Positions 29,526 to 40,648 of a DNA stretch of 64,000 nucleotides are shown piece after piece. The notes beneath the pieces are model-generated. The model had not been told where the DNA came from. It worked only from the letters and a program-made list of their open reading frames with translations, and ran no database searches. Within the stretch, counting starts at the first letter, position 1. The number at the start of each line of letters is the position of its first letter. Source of the stretch: Shewanella morhuae. GTDB lineage: Bacteria; Pseudomonadota; Gammaproteobacteria; Enterobacterales; Shewanellaceae. The stretch covers positions 38,057 through 102,056 of the forward strand of contig NZ_FTNN01000002.1 of assembly GCF_900156405.1 (NCBI RefSeq), in the 5' to 3' direction. The position numbers and the translations under genes are program-made.

Positions 29526-32006
29526 TTAAAAAGTTTTGCCAATATTGAAAGAGAAGATCTCTGTCTGATCGCCTTCATATTCTTTAAGCGGCCAGGCTAA
29601 GCTAAACACCATAGGTCCCATAGGTGACAACCACTGTACACTAAGGCCCCATGATGCACGCAGACGCTCTGGATCGCTGTAATCTTGCAACTTAGCAAAC
29701 TCTTCAGCAGGAAGCGTTTGATACTGATCTAAATCAAACTCGGTATCCCAAACGTTACCCGCATCCAAGAAGAGACTGGTACGTACAGAGTTCGAGTAAG
29801 CTTCATCTAAAAATGGTGTAGGTACAATCAACTCCATGCTCGCAGTTGCAATTGCGTTACCACCAATAGAACGGCCAGAACTTACGCTAATACTGTTAGG
29901 ATCGCCCGGTAAGCTACAACCATCGCCTGATGGATCCGGTGCACATGGTTCACTACCTCGATAGAGATAGAATGAACGTGGTCCAACTGAGTTAGACTTA
30001 AAGCCACGCAGTGAGCTGCTACCGCCTGAGTAATAGTTTTCCCAGAACGGTAATATTTGGTCGTTGTCATTATACTGACCATAGCCATTAGCATAGCCTA
30101 AGCGACCACGAGCCAAGAGCACAAAGCTGTGACTACGGTTAACAGGGAAATAGTAGTTAGTGTCAAAATCGGTCTTAAAGTACTGTAAATCCGATCCAGG
30201 CACTGTCATCTTGCCATTCAAACGCTGTGATGAACCATCTGTAGGGAAAGTTCCACGGTTTAACGTACTACGGGACCAACCTAAACTCAGTTCAAAGTTA
30301 TCAAAACTTAAGTCAGCATCAGGATCATCAGCGCGATAAATATTATAAAAACGCAATGCTTGCTCATAGGCTGATATTTCTGAAATCGTGTTATGACGAT
30401 AACCTATGCCACCATTAATACGGTTGTATTCATTGATGGGGAAACCCGAGTTCAGCGCAACGCCGTAAGAACTGTTTTTATAACGTTCTAAGTTGGCTTC
30501 ATTGGCGTCAAATTCACTCCAATAAACACTCCCACCTAAACTAACGCCATCTTTTGTCCAGTACGGATCGGTATAAGACAAGTTAACGTTTTTAGAGTAC
30601 TTGTTAGTACTCATGCTAATACCCGCTTGATTGCCTGTGCCTAAGAAGTTGCTCTGCTGTACACCAAACTGCAAGCTAAGTCCTGACTCAGTACCATATC
30701 CTACACCCGCGTTAAAGGAGCCTGATGGCTGCTCTTTTACTTTAACCGCGATATCAACTAAATCATCCGTGCCTGGCACTTGAATCGTTTCAGTATCAAC
30801 GGTTTCAAAAAAGCCTAAACGATTTAATCGTGCTTTCGATTGCTCAACTTGTGCGGAGTTTAACCAAGCCCCTTCCATTTGGCGTAATTCACGACGCATC
30901 ACTTCATCTTTAGTAACGGTATTACCAGTGAAGTTAATGGCGCGAACATAAACACGCTTACCGGGTTTAATGTTGATGTTTAAGGTGACTTCTTTCGTCT
31001 TATCATCAATTTCAGGGTAAGTTTTAACTTCTGGGTAGGCATAACCGAAACGGCCTAGATATTTGCTGTACATTTCTTCGGTAAACGTAACATCACCGCC
31101 GTTGTACATATCACCAGTCTTGATTGGCAGAATTGATTGCATCAACTCTTCACGGCCCATCAAATCGCCAGTCAAGTTGACAGCTTTAACTTTATATTTT
31201 TCACCTTCATTCACGTTGATAGTGATATAAAGACCTTTTCGATCAGGTGTCATCGCTACTTGAGTCGAGGTGACCTCAAAGCGGATATAACCTTTGTTGT
31301 GATAGTAGGTTTTGATGGTCTCAAGATCAGCCTGCAATTTTTGCTTCTGATAACGACGCTCACCAAACAAATCCCACCAAGCCACGTAATCTTTAAGTTC
31401 TAGCATGCCAATCAGCTCGGCATCAGTGAACTCATGATTACCGACTACGTTAATTTGGCGAATTTCGGCCGCCAAACCTTCGGTGAACTTAAATTTAAGC
31501 TCTACCCGATTACGCGGTAAATTGATCACTTGTGCTTCTACTTTCGCGCCGTATTTACCCACGCCATAGTAGAAATCCTGCAGACCTTTTTCAATACCGG
31601 TCAACATAGTGCGATCGAGTGATTCACCGACTTTAACGCCAGAACCGTCCAGACTTTCTTGTAACTGTTCGTCTTTAATGTCTTTGTTGCCATCAAATGT
31701 CACTGCGCTAATCGTGGGACGTTCAGTGACTTTCACCACTAATACACCGCCATCTCGGCTCACAGTCACATTTTCAAAGTTAGTCGAGGCATACAAGCTT
31801 TTAATGGCTTGTTGCACTCTTAACTGGTCAACAGTGTCACCTACTTTTACTGGTAAGCTTAATAGGGCAGCACCGAGTGCAACTCGCTGCAAACCTTCAA
31901 CTTGGATGTCGGTCACTTCAAACGGTTGGAAAGTATCAGCCAACACAGTCCCTGAAAACGACGCACCGACGAATAACATCGAGGCAAAAAGTTTATTCAA
32001 TCTCAT
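29526..32006 (-). CDS. bamA: Outer-membrane protein assembly factor BamA
   Basis: BamA is the core of the BAM complex that folds beta-barrel proteins into the outer membrane. The 826-residue protein has a signal peptide ending at about VLA (residue 23) and five POTRA repeats (the first begins FEVTDIQVEGLQRV). A 16-stranded barrel follows. The conserved loop-6 motif appears as LRGF in SSSLRGFKSNSVGPR, and the protein ends in the aromatic IGKTF signature. It lies between rseP and skp, the standard gammaproteobacterial order. Confidence 0.98.
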   Translation of the reverse strand: MRLNKLFASMLFVGASFSGTVLADTFQPFEVTDIQVEGLQRVALGAALLSLPVKVGDTVDQLRVQQAIKSLYASTNFENVTVSRDGGVLVVKVTERPTISAVTFDGNKDIKDEQLQESLDGSGVKVGESLDRTMLTGIEKGLQDFYYGVGKYGAKVEAQVINLPRNRVELKFKFTEGLAAEIRQINVVGNHEFTDAELIGMLELKDYVAWWDLFGERRYQKQKLQADLETIKTYYHNKGYIRFEVTSTQVAMTPDRKGLYITINVNEGEKYKVKAVNLTGDLMGREELMQSILPIKTGDMYNGGDVTFTEEMYSKYLGRFGYAYPEVKTYPEIDDKTKEVTLNINIKPGKRVYVRAINFTGNTVTKDEVMRRELRQMEGAWLNSAQVEQSKARLNRLGFFETVDTETIQVPGTDDLVDIAVKVKEQPSGSFNAGVGYGTESGLSLQFGVQQSNFLGTGNQAGISMSTNKYSKNVNLSYTDPYWTKDGVSLGGSVYWSEFDANEANLERYKNSSYGVALNSGFPINEYNRINGGIGYRHNTISEISAYEQALRFYNIYRADDPDADLSFDNFELSLGWSRSTLNRGTFPTDGSSQRLNGKMTVPGSDLQYFKTDFDTNYYFPVNRSHSFVLLARGRLGYANGYGQYNDNDQILPFWENYYSGGSSSLRGFKSNSVGPRSFYLYRGSEPCAPDPSGDGCSLPGDPNSISVSSGRSIGGNAIATASMELIVPTPFLDEAYSNSVRTSLFLDAGNVWDTEFDLDQYQTLPAEEFAKLQDYSDPERLRASWGLSVQWLSPMGPMVFSLAWPLKEYEGDQTEIFSFNIGKTF

Positions 32007-32037
32007 AGAGCACTTCTAATTATTAGTCTGTCCTTGC

Positions 32038-33408
32038 TCAGAGTCGGGCAAAATCATTGAAAAGCGCAATGCTCATCAACATCAGCAATATCGCTGCCCC
32101 AAACCTGAATCCTATTTCCTGCACCTTTTCAGATACAGGTTTACCAGTTATTACTTCAATAAAGTAATACAGCAAGTGTCCCCCATCGAGCACAGGTAAA
32201 GGCAGCAAATTAATGATGCCTAAATTGACGCTGATGAGCGCGAGGAACCTGAGAAAATAGACCAAGCCATAGTTTGCACTACTGCCCGCACCCTGTGCGA
32301 TTGAAATAGGTCCACTCAGGTTTTTCACCGACACATCGCCGGTAAATAATTTGCCAATCATCTTAAAGCTCACAGCAACGAGTTGCCATGTTTTATCCGC
32401 TGCAATACCAAAAGAATCGATTGGTCCATATTCAAGTTGTAAACGCATATTGTCTGGCCATTGTGCTTGTGTTGGGCTCACACCAAGCACGCCGATTTGT
32501 TGACCATTTGCATTTTTACTGCTTAACGGTGTTACTGCTAGGTTAAATTGTTCACCATTACGACGCACAGTTAAACTCACAGGCACATTGGCAGAATGTT
32601 GAATAATGTCAACAAAAGCCTGCCAATCGGTATAATTTTCACCATTTATCGCGACTAAGGTATCCCCCACTTTTAGCTCGCTATTTGCAGCAGCGCTATC
32701 AGGACTAATTGCCGCAACGGTAGGCACAATTTCGGGACGATAAATACCTAAGCCTAAAGCCGTTATTGGGGATTCTTTCTCTGGGTCAAAATGCCAATTA
32801 CGCGTATCGAGTTGATAGGTTTTATCATTAGAATCAAGTCCCTGCAAACCGTTTAAAGGCGTCAACGATACGCTCACGCTATCATCGCCGATGTGTCCTA
32901 CTAAGGCTAAATTGACTTCCTCCCAATTACGCACGGCTTGACCCGAAATCGCGGTAATTAGCATAGGCTCTGTAACTTGAATTTGCGCGGCAGAAGTTTC
33001 AGGTATTGTCGATGTAATAACGGGCTTAAGCGACGGCACACCTATTAAATACATCAAATATAAAGCAGCAATAGCAAAGATAAAATTCGCTACTGGTCCC
33101 GCGGCCACAATCGCAATGCGCTGCCATACTGTTTTGCGATTAAATGCTTGGTGTTTTAATTCCTCAGGAACCTCTTCAACACGCTCATCGAGCATTTTAA
33201 CATAGCCACCCAGCGGGATCATGGCTAACACATACTCAGTACCGTCTTTACCAACCCGACGCCAAATCGCCTTACCAAAGCCAATGGAGAAACGTTCGAC
33301 TTTAACGCCGCAACGACGTGCAACGTAGAAGTGGCCATACTCGTGGGCGGTAATGAGCAAACCCAATGCAACGATGAAAGAACCCAAGTTCCATAAAAAA
33401 TCTAACAT
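32038..33408 (-). CDS. rseP: RIP zinc metalloprotease RseP
   Basis: RseP is an inner-membrane site-2 protease that cleaves RseA after DegS, releasing sigma-E when outer-membrane assembly fails. The 456-residue protein has the zinc motif HEYGH at residues 22-26 in the first helix and the second metal motif PVLDGGHLLYY near the C-terminus. Two PDZ domains lie between (VAISPDSAAANSELKVGDTL marks the second). It sits directly upstream of bamA, linking sensing and assembly of the outer membrane. Confidence 0.97.
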   Translation of the reverse strand: MLDFLWNLGSFIVALGLLITAHEYGHFYVARRCGVKVERFSIGFGKAIWRRVGKDGTEYVLAMIPLGGYVKMLDERVEEVPEELKHQAFNRKTVWQRIAIVAAGPVANFIFAIAALYLMYLIGVPSLKPVITSTIPETSAAQIQVTEPMLITAISGQAVRNWEEVNLALVGHIGDDSVSVSLTPLNGLQGLDSNDKTYQLDTRNWHFDPEKESPITALGLGIYRPEIVPTVAAISPDSAAANSELKVGDTLVAINGENYTDWQAFVDIIQHSANVPVSLTVRRNGEQFNLAVTPLSSKNANGQQIGVLGVSPTQAQWPDNMRLQLEYGPIDSFGIAADKTWQLVAVSFKMIGKLFTGDVSVKNLSGPISIAQGAGSSANYGLVYFLRFLALISVNLGIINLLPLPVLDGGHLLYYFIEVITGKPVSEKVQEIGFRFGAAILLMLMSIALFNDFARL

Positions 33409-33447
33409 CCCACTCCTTACATCCTTGATTAAATCACTCAGCTATAG

Positions 33448-34638
33448 CTAAGTTATGCTTGTTAATGTTTCACGTGCATAAACGCGGGTTTGAGCGTCTA
33501 GTGCTAAAATATCTTCTATGCTCGCCATTGGCCGTTTAGGCACTGTCACCAAACACGCTTCATTCACTTTGGCAATTTGCGTAAAACCTATTTGTCCCTG
33601 CAAAAAAGCCTCAACTGCTATTTCATTGGCCGCATTTAATACGGTTGTTGCCTCTTGGCCTTGGGCGCATGCCTCCATGGCCAATGCTAAACAGGGAAAA
33701 CGATTAAAGTCAGGTTCACAAAAGCTTAACTGTCCGACTTTGAAAAAATCTAAAGGTTCAACACCGGAGTGAATTCTTTGCGGATAAGCCATACAGTGGG
33801 CAATGGGTGTACGCATATCGGGGTTCCCCATCTGAGCAATGACTGACCCATCGCGGTATTGCACCATAGAATGGATAACGCTTTGCGGATGAATAACGAC
33901 TTTAAGTTGCTCAGTCCCAGTATTAAACAACCAGCGCGCCTCAATAAACTCTAAGCCCTTATTCATCATAGTGGCAGAATCGACAGATATTTTAGGTCCC
34001 ATCGACCAATTAGGATGTTTACATGCTTGAGCTGGCGTCATAGCCCCAAGCGTTGCAAGATCTGAATGCAAAAACGGACCACCAGAGCCCGTTAATAAAA
34101 TATGTGAGATACCTGATGCGGTTAAATCACAACGACCTAAATTAGCCTGAACTTCTTGGGGTAAACACTGAAAAATAGCATTATGCTCACTATCAACAGG
34201 TAAGAGCACTGCACCAGAACGCTTGGTCGCCTCGATAAATAACTCGCCCGACATCACCAGAGCTTCTTTGTTGGCCAATAATATCCGTTTGCCTGCTTTA
34301 ACGGCTTCTAGCGTGGGCACTAGTCCCACCGCGCCAACAATCGCGGCCATTACAGTATCGACTTCAGCCGCCGTGACTAAACCGAGTAAATCGTTCATGC
34401 CAGTGGTGACTTTGATATTAAGCGCAGACGGTAAAGCAGCACGTAACTGCTTTGCAGCTGCCTCATCCATCATATGTGCTACTTTCGGCCGATGTGCCAC
34501 GCACAAAGCGAGCATCTTATCTACGCTAGTATTAGCCACTAATCCATAAACACAATAAGCCGATGGATTAACCGAAATCACGCTTAAGGTACTGGCTCCA
34601 ATAGAACCGGTAGCCCCTAATATCACCATATTTTGCAT
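33448..34638 (-). CDS. dxr: 1-deoxy-D-xylulose 5-phosphate reductoisomerase
   Basis: Dxr catalyses the first committed step of the MEP isoprenoid pathway, making 2-C-methyl-D-erythritol 4-phosphate with NADPH. The ATG at 34638 gives [17 protein letters not shown] and 396 residues, close to E. coli's 398. GGA lies a few bases before it, and the upstream gene cdsA stops 4 bp earlier. [28 protein letters not shown] and [12 protein letters not shown] supply the metal- and substrate-binding residues. The longer frame to 34659 would overlap cdsA. Confidence 0.97.
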   Translation of the reverse strand: MQNMVILGATGSIGASTLSVISVNPSAYCVYGLVANTSVDKMLALCVAHRPKVAHMMDEAAAKQLRAALPSALNIKVTTGMNDLLGLVTAAEVDTVMAAIVGAVGLVPTLEAVKAGKRILLANKEALVMSGELFIEATKRSGAVLLPVDSEHNAIFQCLPQEVQANLGRCDLTASGISHILLTGSGGPFLHSDLATLGAMTPAQACKHPNWSMGPKISVDSATMMNKGLEFIEARWLFNTGTEQLKVVIHPQSVIHSMVQYRDGSVIAQMGNPDMRTPIAHCMAYPQRIHSGVEPLDFFKVGQLSFCEPDFNRFPCLALAMEACAQGQEATTVLNAANEIAVEAFLQGQIGFTQIAKVNEACLVTVPKRPMASIEDILALDAQTRVYARETLTSIT

Positions 34639-34642
34639 AGCG

Positions 34643-35515
34643 TTACATCCAGAATACAATGTAGATCAAGGTAAACACTGGCAAAGCTGCTGTTAGACTG
34701 TCGATGCGGTCGAGCACACCACCATGACCGGGTAAAATAGTGCCAGAATCTTTAATGCAAGCCGCACGCTTAAACATACTCTCAGATAAATCACCGAGTG
34801 CTGAAACTAAGGCAACAAATAAGGTCACTGCAACCACTAAGCCGAGTTCTTGCTCTGGAGAGTAATACATCACGCCAGCAACCACTAGCATAGTCGTCAC
34901 TAAACCTCCAAGTAAGCCCTCAAGGGTCTTCGCAGGACTTACCGCCGGCATCAGTTTAGTTTTACCTATCGCTTTACCAACAAAATAAGCACCAGAATCG
35001 GCGGCCCATACAACCAACATCACCAGCAGTACTAAAATGGGACCAAAATACGCTGAGGCTTGCGAACTAATAGACTTAAGCGCTATTAGTGCGACAAAAC
35101 AAGGCACTAATGTTAACTGGCCAAACATCGACTTAAACATCGGATTTTTTTGCCAAAACGCCGCACTTTTAGGATAAGTCACCACTAAAAATAATGAGAC
35201 GACCCACCACAATGCACCAATATAAAGGATCGCCAAATAAATAGGATGTAACTGATTGCTCAGCCAAACTGCTTCGGTCGGAACGATGAGATTGATGGCA
35301 ATCAACAGGATTCCGATTGTGCAGGTAAAACTCCATTGGGTGACGTCACACTGACTATCAATAATTCTTCCCCATTCTTTTGCAGCAATGAGAAATACGG
35401 CAACTAATGCCCAAGCAAAATAATTCGGTGGGAGGATAAATATCGCACCCAAGACTAATGGAATTAACCAAACTGCTGTTATTATTCGTTGTTTTAGCAA
35501 AAAAAAATCCCTCAT
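34643..35515 (-). CDS. cdsA: Phosphatidate cytidylyltransferase
   Basis: CdsA makes CDP-diacylglycerol, the precursor of all membrane phospholipids, at the inner membrane. The 290-residue protein has about eight hydrophobic helices and ends in the family signature [11 protein letters not shown] with [14 protein letters not shown]. It follows uppS by 6 bp and precedes dxr by 4 bp, so the three are one transcription unit. The ATG at 35515 was chosen; a TTG five codons in would align better with E. coli CdsA. Confidence 0.96.
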   Translation of the reverse strand: MRDFFLLKQRIITAVWLIPLVLGAIFILPPNYFAWALVAVFLIAAKEWGRIIDSQCDVTQWSFTCTIGILLIAINLIVPTEAVWLSNQLHPIYLAILYIGALWWVVSLFLVVTYPKSAAFWQKNPMFKSMFGQLTLVPCFVALIALKSISSQASAYFGPILVLLVMLVVWAADSGAYFVGKAIGKTKLMPAVSPAKTLEGLLGGLVTTMLVVAGVMYYSPEQELGLVVAVTLFVALVSALGDLSESMFKRAACIKDSGTILPGHGGVLDRIDSLTAALPVFTLIYIVFWM

Positions 35516-35521
35516 GCGATT

Positions 35522-36349
35522 TTACAATGCGCGCATTTCATCTATCTGACTTCCAGTCAAACCAAAGCGACGCTGACGACTTGCAAAAATGGCAATCGCC
35601 TCATGAAAAGCCTGTTCATCAAAATCAGGCCAAAGGGTGTCGGTAAACACCAATTCAGCATAAGCTGCCTGCCACAGTAAAAAATTACTAATGCGGCAGT
35701 CCCCGCCAGTGCGGATCATTAAATCAACTTCACTCTGATTTTGCATGCACAAATGTTCACTTAAGGCTTCTTCGGTGAACTGACTGCTGTTCATTTCACC
35801 AGTTTCGACCTTTTGTGCTAATTTTTGTGCCGCTTGAAGTATGTCCCAACGGCCACCATAGTTAGCTGCAACATTTAGAATCAAGCCAGTATTGCCGGAT
35901 GTTTTCTCTTGAGCTGTAGCGATTTGTTTTTGTAGGCGCACAGAAAAACGGCTAATATCGCCAATAATATTGAGCTTAACTTGGTTGTTATGCAGCAACT
36001 TAATTTCACGCTGCAGCACAGTAAAAAACAACTCCATCAACAAGCTAACTTCTTTGTCAGGTCGACGCCAATTCTCGCTAGAAAATGCAAACAAGGTTAG
36101 CGATTCAATTCCTAGTAGGCTTGCCGTACTGACGGCTCGTCTCACGGCCTTAACACCGGCCTTATGTCCCATGACGCGTGGTTTACCTTGGAGTTGAGCC
36201 CAGCGTCCATTGCCATCCATAATAATGGCAACGTGTTTGGGTAACAACTGGTTAACCAGTTCGGGCAATTGTCCAGGCAAGGTCGTTTGAGTGCATAAAT
36301 TGCTCTCATTTGATCTAGGGTACGGATCAAGTTCCACTGTGGATGACAT
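35522..36349 (-). CDS. uppS: Undecaprenyl diphosphate synthase
   Basis: UppS extends farnesyl diphosphate by eight cis-isoprene units to make the lipid carrier for peptidoglycan and O-antigen. The 275-residue protein has [11 protein letters not shown] (catalytic aspartate), [22 protein letters not shown], and [23 protein letters not shown]. It has about 35 extra residues at the N-terminus before [12 protein letters not shown], so a later start is conceivable. The 81-bp gap to frr suggests a possible internal promoter. Confidence 0.96.
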   Translation of the reverse strand: MSSTVELDPYPRSNESNLCTQTTLPGQLPELVNQLLPKHVAIIMDGNGRWAQLQGKPRVMGHKAGVKAVRRAVSTASLLGIESLTLFAFSSENWRRPDKEVSLLMELFFTVLQREIKLLHNNQVKLNIIGDISRFSVRLQKQIATAQEKTSGNTGLILNVAANYGGRWDILQAAQKLAQKVETGEMNSSQFTEEALSEHLCMQNQSEVDLMIRTGGDCRISNFLLWQAAYAELVFTDTLWPDFDEQAFHEAIAIFASRQRRFGLTGSQIDEMRAL

Positions 36350-36430
36350 TTAATACAGCCCTTTAAAATAGACAAACGCCGTGTAGTATACCCCTACACG
36401 GCGCATCAACTCTAGCTTCTCGAACTGAGA

Positions 36431-36988
36431 TTAGACTTCCATCAACTCAATTTCTTTGGCCGCTAAAATTTCATCAATCTTTTTAATGTGAGCATCGGTG
36501 AATTTTTGCACTTCTTCTTCGCTGCGGCGAACATCATCTTCAGTACACGCTTTAGCTTTCTCAAGTTTTTTAACTTCAGAAATTGCATCACGACGCACGT
36601 TACGAATGGCAACACGACCGTTTTCAGCTTCGTTACGTACCACTTTAATGAAATCTTTACGACGTTCTTCAGTCAGAGAAGGCAATGGAATACGTAAAGT
36701 GGCCCCTGCAGACATAGGGTTCAAACCTAAATCTGAGCTCATAATCGCTTTTTCAACGGCTTGAATAGCGCTACGGTCAAATACGGTTACCGATAGCGTA
36801 CGAGAATCTTCAATACCCACGTTTGCCACTTGGTTTAACGGTGTCATCGTGCCGTAGTAAGACACTTGAATAGAATCAAGCAGGCTTGGATGAGCACGAC
36901 CCGTACGCACTTTCGCCATTTGATTTTTAGTCGCGTCTACACATTTACCCATGCGTTCTTGCGCATCTTTCTTAATGTTCTCAATCAC
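36431..36988 (-). CDS. frr: Ribosome recycling factor
   Basis: RRF splits post-termination ribosomes together with EF-G. The 185-residue protein has the normal length and the tRNA-mimic three-helix bundle: [13 protein letters not shown], then [15 protein letters not shown], and [15 protein letters not shown]. The start is GTG at 36988 with AGGAC upstream. It lies 21 bp downstream of pyrH. Confidence 0.98.
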   Translation of the reverse strand: MIENIKKDAQERMGKCVDATKNQMAKVRTGRAHPSLLDSIQVSYYGTMTPLNQVANVGIEDSRTLSVTVFDRSAIQAVEKAIMSSDLGLNPMSAGATLRIPLPSLTEERRKDFIKVVRNEAENGRVAIRNVRRDAISEVKKLEKAKACTEDDVRRSEEEVQKFTDAHIKKIDEILAAKEIELMEV

Positions 36989-37009
36989 GTTAAATGTCCT
37001 TCTTGGTCA

Positions 37010-37747
37010 TTAAATAACTTTTTTCGCTCTGATCAATGTGCCTTCTTCTTCACCCATAATAACGCGGCGTAGCGCGCCAGGCTTATTCATGTTGAAGACT
37101 AAAATAGGCATGTCATGATCTCGCGCCATAGTAAAGGCCGCTAAGTCCATTACTTTTAATTCTTTTTCCAGAATCTCTGTGTAAGTCATTTCATCATACT
37201 TAACAGCATCTGGATTCTTCATTGGGTCTTCGGAGTATACACCATCAACTTTTGTGCCTTTCAGCACAACTTCAGCTTCGATTTCAATGCCGCGTAAACA
37301 GGCCGCTGAGTCGGTGGTGCAAAATGGATTCCCAGTACCGGCAGCAAAAATAACCACTCTGCCAGATTTTAGCAAGCTTATCGCTTCAGCCCAGTTATAG
37401 TCGTCACACACACCCTTTAATGGGATAGCAGACATCAGACGAGCATTAACATAGGCACGGTGTAAGGCGTCACGCATGGCTAAGCCGTTCATAACCGTTG
37501 CCAGCATACCCATGCGATCGCCCACCACACGGTTCATACCCGCTTTTGCCAGGCCTTCACCGCGAAACAGATTACCACCACCAATAACTACGCCCACCTG
37601 AATACCCAGTTCAACCAGCTCTTTTACTTCCTGAGCCATGCGATCTAACACTTTAGGGTCGATGCCGAAGCCTTCGTCGCCCATCAGCGCTTCGCCACTT
37701 AATTTGAGAAGAATGCGTCTAAATGCGGGTTTTGGATTGGTGCTCAT
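37010..37747 (-). CDS. pyrH: Uridylate kinase
   Basis: PyrH phosphorylates UMP to UDP and is a hexameric amino-acid-kinase-fold enzyme. The 245-residue protein has [42 protein letters not shown] and the ATP-binding [13 protein letters not shown] terminator-like hairpin lies between tsf and pyrH, so transcription here may be partly separate from rpsB-tsf. Confidence 0.98.
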   Translation of the reverse strand: MSTNPKPAFRRILLKLSGEALMGDEGFGIDPKVLDRMAQEVKELVELGIQVGVVIGGGNLFRGEGLAKAGMNRVVGDRMGMLATVMNGLAMRDALHRAYVNARLMSAIPLKGVCDDYNWAEAISLLKSGRVVIFAAGTGNPFCTTDSAACLRGIEIEAEVVLKGTKVDGVYSEDPMKNPDAVKYDEMTYTEILEKELKVMDLAAFTMARDHDMPILVFNMNKPGALRRVIMGEEEGTLIRAKKVI

Positions 37748-37767
37748 AATTTTTATCCTGGTATAAC

Positions 37768-37793
37768 AAGACCGCAGCTATTGCCGCGGTCTT
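37768..37793 (-). terminator. Terminator-like hairpin between tsf and pyrH
   Basis: AAGACCGC (37768-37775) pairs with GCGGTCTT (37786-37793), a perfect 8-bp stem with a 10-nt loop. In the minus-strand direction it is followed by TTGTTAT. It lies about 20 bp after the tsf stop, where it could terminate most rpsB-tsf transcripts. Confidence 0.65.
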
Positions 37794-37813
37794 GGGGTAT
37801 TTAGCGTAGGCTA

Positions 37814-38665
37814 TTAAGCCTTTTTAGAAGCAGCGATTTGAGCAGCAACTTCAGCTGCGAAATCTTCTTCTTTTTTCTCAATACCTTCACCGACTTCTAA
37901 ACGAACGAAGTTAGTGATTGTAGCGCCTTTCTCTTTCAAGAATTCGCCAACAGTTTTCTTTGGTTCCATGATGTAAGCTTGGCCAGTAAGAGAAATCTCA
38001 CCAGTAAACTTCTTCATACGACCAGCAACCATCTTTTCAGCGATCTCAGCAGATTTGCCTTCGTTCATTGAAATTTCGATTTGCAGAGTACGTTCTCTTG
38101 CCACTAAATCTGCAGGAACATCTTCTGGATTAACGAATTCAGGCTTAGAAGCCGCAACGTGCATTGCGATATGCTTTAATGTTTCTTCGTCAGCATTACC
38201 AGCAACAACAACACCAATACGCTCACCGTGACGGTAAGAAGAAAGGTTAGCACCATCGATATATTCAACACGACGAATGTTGATGTTTTCACCGATTTTA
38301 GTCACCAATGCAACACGGGCATCTTCAAACTGTGCTTTTAAGTCTTCGATAGTCACTTTAGACGCTGCAGCAACATCTAATACTGCATTAGCAAAACCTA
38401 AGAAGTTTGAATCTTTAGCTACGAAATCTGTTTGGCAGTTAACTTCTAACAGTGCAGCGAAACCTTCGCCATTCTTAATTAGAATTGTGCCGTCAGCCGC
38501 GATATTACCGGCCTTTTTAGCAGCCTTGGCAGCACCAGACTTACGCATGTTGTCAATTGCTAACTCCATGTCGCCGTCAGTTTCTGTCAGTGCGTTTTTA
38601 CAATCCATCATGCCTGCGCCAGTACGGTCGCGCAGTTCTTTAACTTGGGCAGCAGTAATTGCCAT
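37814..38665 (-). CDS. tsf: Elongation factor Ts
   Basis: EF-Ts exchanges GDP on EF-Tu. With the ATG at 38665 the protein has 283 residues, and AGAGGA sits just upstream. A longer frame to 38719 would run into an intergenic hairpin and is rejected. The N-terminal UBA-like domain contains [16 protein letters not shown], and [11 protein letters not shown] is the EF-Tu contact motif. It follows rpsB, the standard arrangement. Confidence 0.98.
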   Translation of the reverse strand: MAITAAQVKELRDRTGAGMMDCKNALTETDGDMELAIDNMRKSGAAKAAKKAGNIAADGTILIKNGEGFAALLEVNCQTDFVAKDSNFLGFANAVLDVAAASKVTIEDLKAQFEDARVALVTKIGENINIRRVEYIDGANLSSYRHGERIGVVVAGNADEETLKHIAMHVAASKPEFVNPEDVPADLVARERTLQIEISMNEGKSAEIAEKMVAGRMKKFTGEISLTGQAYIMEPKKTVGEFLKEKGATITNFVRLEVGEGIEKKEEDFAAEVAAQIAASKKA

Positions 38666-38710
38666 TGTTAAATCCTCTATAAAAAAATCGACTAATTTGC
38701 AGATATAAAA

Positions 38711-38755
38711 CAGGGGCACAATGGCCCCTGTTAACCAATCAAAAAACTTGGTTAA
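38711..38755 (-). promoter_or_regulatory. Tandem hairpins between rpsB and tsf
   Basis: Two adjacent perfect stems occupy the gap. CAGGGGC (38711-38717) pairs with GCCCCTG (38724-38730), and TTAACCAA (38731-38738) pairs with TTGGTTAA (38748-38755). In the minus-strand direction the AT-rich stem comes first and the GC-rich one is followed by TTTTAT. The second resembles an intrinsic terminator and could lower tsf expression relative to rpsB or protect processed ends. Confidence 0.65.
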
Positions 38756-38786
38756 TAAGGGTGATGATAATCATCGCGCCTTATTA

Positions 38787-39515
38787 TTATTCGGCTTCTA
38801 CGAAACCGTCTTGCTCAGCTTGAACAGCCAAATCTTGACCACGGCCAGCTTTCGCAGCAGCAGCAACAGAAGAAGTGTACAGACGGATAGCACGCATAGC
38901 GTCGTCGTTACCAGGAACGATGTAATTAACACCATCTGGCGCAGAGTTAGTATCAACAACTGCAACAACAGGGATACCCAGGTTGTTAGCTTCTTTAATC
39001 GCGATATGCTCATGGTCAGCACCGATGACGAATAATACGTCTGGCAGGCCGCCCATGTTCTTAATACCACCTAAAGATTTTTCTAGCTTTTCAAGCTCAC
39101 GAGTACGCATCAGCGCTTCTTTCTTGGTCAGCTTGTCGAAAGTACCGTCTACTGACTGTACTTCCAGCTCTTTCAGACGTTTGATTGACTGACGAACTGT
39201 TTTCCAGTTAGTCAGCATGCCGCCTAACCAACGGTGATCAACATAAAACTGATCACAAGACAAAGCAGATTCTTTGATCGCTTCGCCAGCAGCACGTTTA
39301 GTACCAACGAATAATACTTTACCTTTCTTTGAAGCTACGTTGCTGATGAAAGCAAGGGCTTCATTGAACATTGGCACTGTATGCTCAAGGTTGATGATGT
39401 GAACACCGTTGCGAGCACCGAAAATGAATGGCTTCATTTTTGGGTTCCAGTAACGGGTTTGGTGACCAAAGTGGACACCGGCCTGAAGCATATCGCGCAT
39501 TGAAACTGTAGTCAT
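38787..39515 (-). CDS. rpsB: 30S ribosomal protein S2
   Basis: S2 is a late-assembling small-subunit protein. The 242-residue protein starts [19 protein letters not shown] and has [36 protein letters not shown] and [15 protein letters not shown] follow, all hallmark S2 segments. It is the first gene of the minus-strand cluster that continues through tsf and pyrH, and it is divergent from map. Confidence 0.98.
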   Translation of the reverse strand: MTTVSMRDMLQAGVHFGHQTRYWNPKMKPFIFGARNGVHIINLEHTVPMFNEALAFISNVASKKGKVLFVGTKRAAGEAIKESALSCDQFYVDHRWLGGMLTNWKTVRQSIKRLKELEVQSVDGTFDKLTKKEALMRTRELEKLEKSLGGIKNMGGLPDVLFVIGADHEHIAIKEANNLGIPVVAVVDTNSAPDGVNYIVPGNDDAMRAIRLYTSSVAAAAKAGRGQDLAVQAEQDGFVEAE

Positions 39516-39640
39516 TTCTATTACCTTAAAATTTAGGGGGTTAGACCTCCACGCATCCCATGTCTTCGACCCCTTATATAACCACTTAGGGCACCCCGAA
39601 GAATGTGTCGATACGTGTGTGATTTAGTATTTAGACAAAT
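39516..39640 (-). promoter_or_regulatory. rpsB leader, probable S2 autoregulatory region
   Basis: The rpsB-proximal 125 bp are GC-richer than other gaps. They can form stems, for example GGGGT near 39568-39572 (minus strand) with ACCCC next to the start. In gammaproteobacteria S2 is known to repress its own rpsB-tsf mRNA through a conserved leader structure. I infer the same here from position and folding potential, without a structural alignment. Overlapping divergent promoters probably lie at 39640-39660. Confidence 0.35.
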
Positions 39641-39647
39641 TGCCATG

Positions 39648-39653
39648 TATAAT
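39648..39653 (+). promoter_or_regulatory. Candidate -10 element for map
   Basis: A perfect TATAAT lies 171 bp upstream of the map start in the rpsB-map gap, but the -35 position is weak. Its reverse complement overlaps a TATACA that could serve rpsB. The remaining stretch up to 39823 shows no gene. Confidence 0.35.
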
Positions 39654-39823
39654 GGCCGCAATATTTAGTCTTGCTACCATCCAAACTGAGCATAAAGCCG
39701 GCGAGGACAATCCATCAAGACTTAAACATAACGGCGCGCTTTATACCATAAATAGCTCTAAAGCACAAATTTTTGCGTTAGATTGCGCCGCCACCGAACA
39801 TTTAAGACAGAAGAGAAAACGCA

Positions 39824-40624
39824 ATGAGTATCGTCATTAAGACAGCTGAAGAAATTGAGAAAATGCGGGCTGCGGGTAAACTGGCTGCCGACGTATTGGA
39901 AATGATCGCCCCTTATGTAAAACCTGGCGTAACCACCAACGAACTCAATGATATTTGCGCTCAATATACGCAAGAACAAGGCGCCATTTCTGCGCCACTT
40001 AATTACCATGGATTTCCTAAATCTATCTGCACTTCGATCAATAATGTTATTTGCCACGGTATTCCCAACGATAATCCGCCATTGAAAGACGGCGATATTC
40101 TTAATATCGATATCACTGTCATTAAAGACGGTTACCACGGCGACACCTCAAAAATGTTTCTTATTGGTGAAGTCAGTCCAAAAGATAAGCGTTTATGTCG
40201 TATTGCCCAAGAAAGCCTGTACTTAGCAATTCGTAAGGTTCGTCCGGGCCTAAAACTGGGCGAAATTGGCAATGCTATCGAAAAATTCATCAAAGCCAGC
40301 AAAACAGGCCTTGAGAAATACTCTATCGTGCAAGATTATTGTGGCCACGGTATTGGATCGGGGTTTCATGAAGAACCGCAGGTCATGCATTATCGCAATG
40401 GTGATAACACGATTTTACGTCCAGGCATGTGTTTCACCATTGAACCAATGATCAATGCGGGTCGGCACACCACCATACTCGATCGTGAGGATAAGTGGAC
40501 GGTAACAACCTCTGATGGTAAAAACTCTGCCCAGTGGGAACACACTTTACTGGTAACAGACAAAGGCGTTGAAGTGCTCACACTGCGTAATGAAGAAGAT
40601 TTTCCACGAATTATCAACCATTAA
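39824..40624 (+). CDS. map: Methionine aminopeptidase, type I
   Basis: Map removes the initiator methionine from nascent proteins. The 266-residue pita-bread-fold enzyme carries the metal ligands in DITVIKDGYHGDTSKMF (two aspartates), CGHGIGSGFHEEP (histidine), FTIEPMI (glutamate) and AQWEHTLLVT (glutamate). Its divergent position opposite rpsB is conserved in many gammaproteobacteria. glnD follows after 24 bp. Confidence 0.98.
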   Translation: MSIVIKTAEEIEKMRAAGKLAADVLEMIAPYVKPGVTTNELNDICAQYTQEQGAISAPLNYHGFPKSICTSINNVICHGIPNDNPPLKDGDILNIDITVIKDGYHGDTSKMFLIGEVSPKDKRLCRIAQESLYLAIRKVRPGLKLGEIGNAIEKFIKASKTGLEKYSIVQDYCGHGIGSGFHEEPQVMHYRNGDNTILRPGMCFTIEPMINAGRHTTILDREDKWTVTTSDGKNSAQWEHTLLVTDKGVEVLTLRNEEDFPRIINH

Positions 40625-40648
40625 TATATGGCAATAACAAGGGACTAA

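Noticed and set aside
38666..38719. An N-terminal extension of EF-Ts from an upstream ATG
   Set aside because: It would run through the intercistronic hairpin, and the ATG at 38665 has an excellent ribosome binding site and matches the family start.
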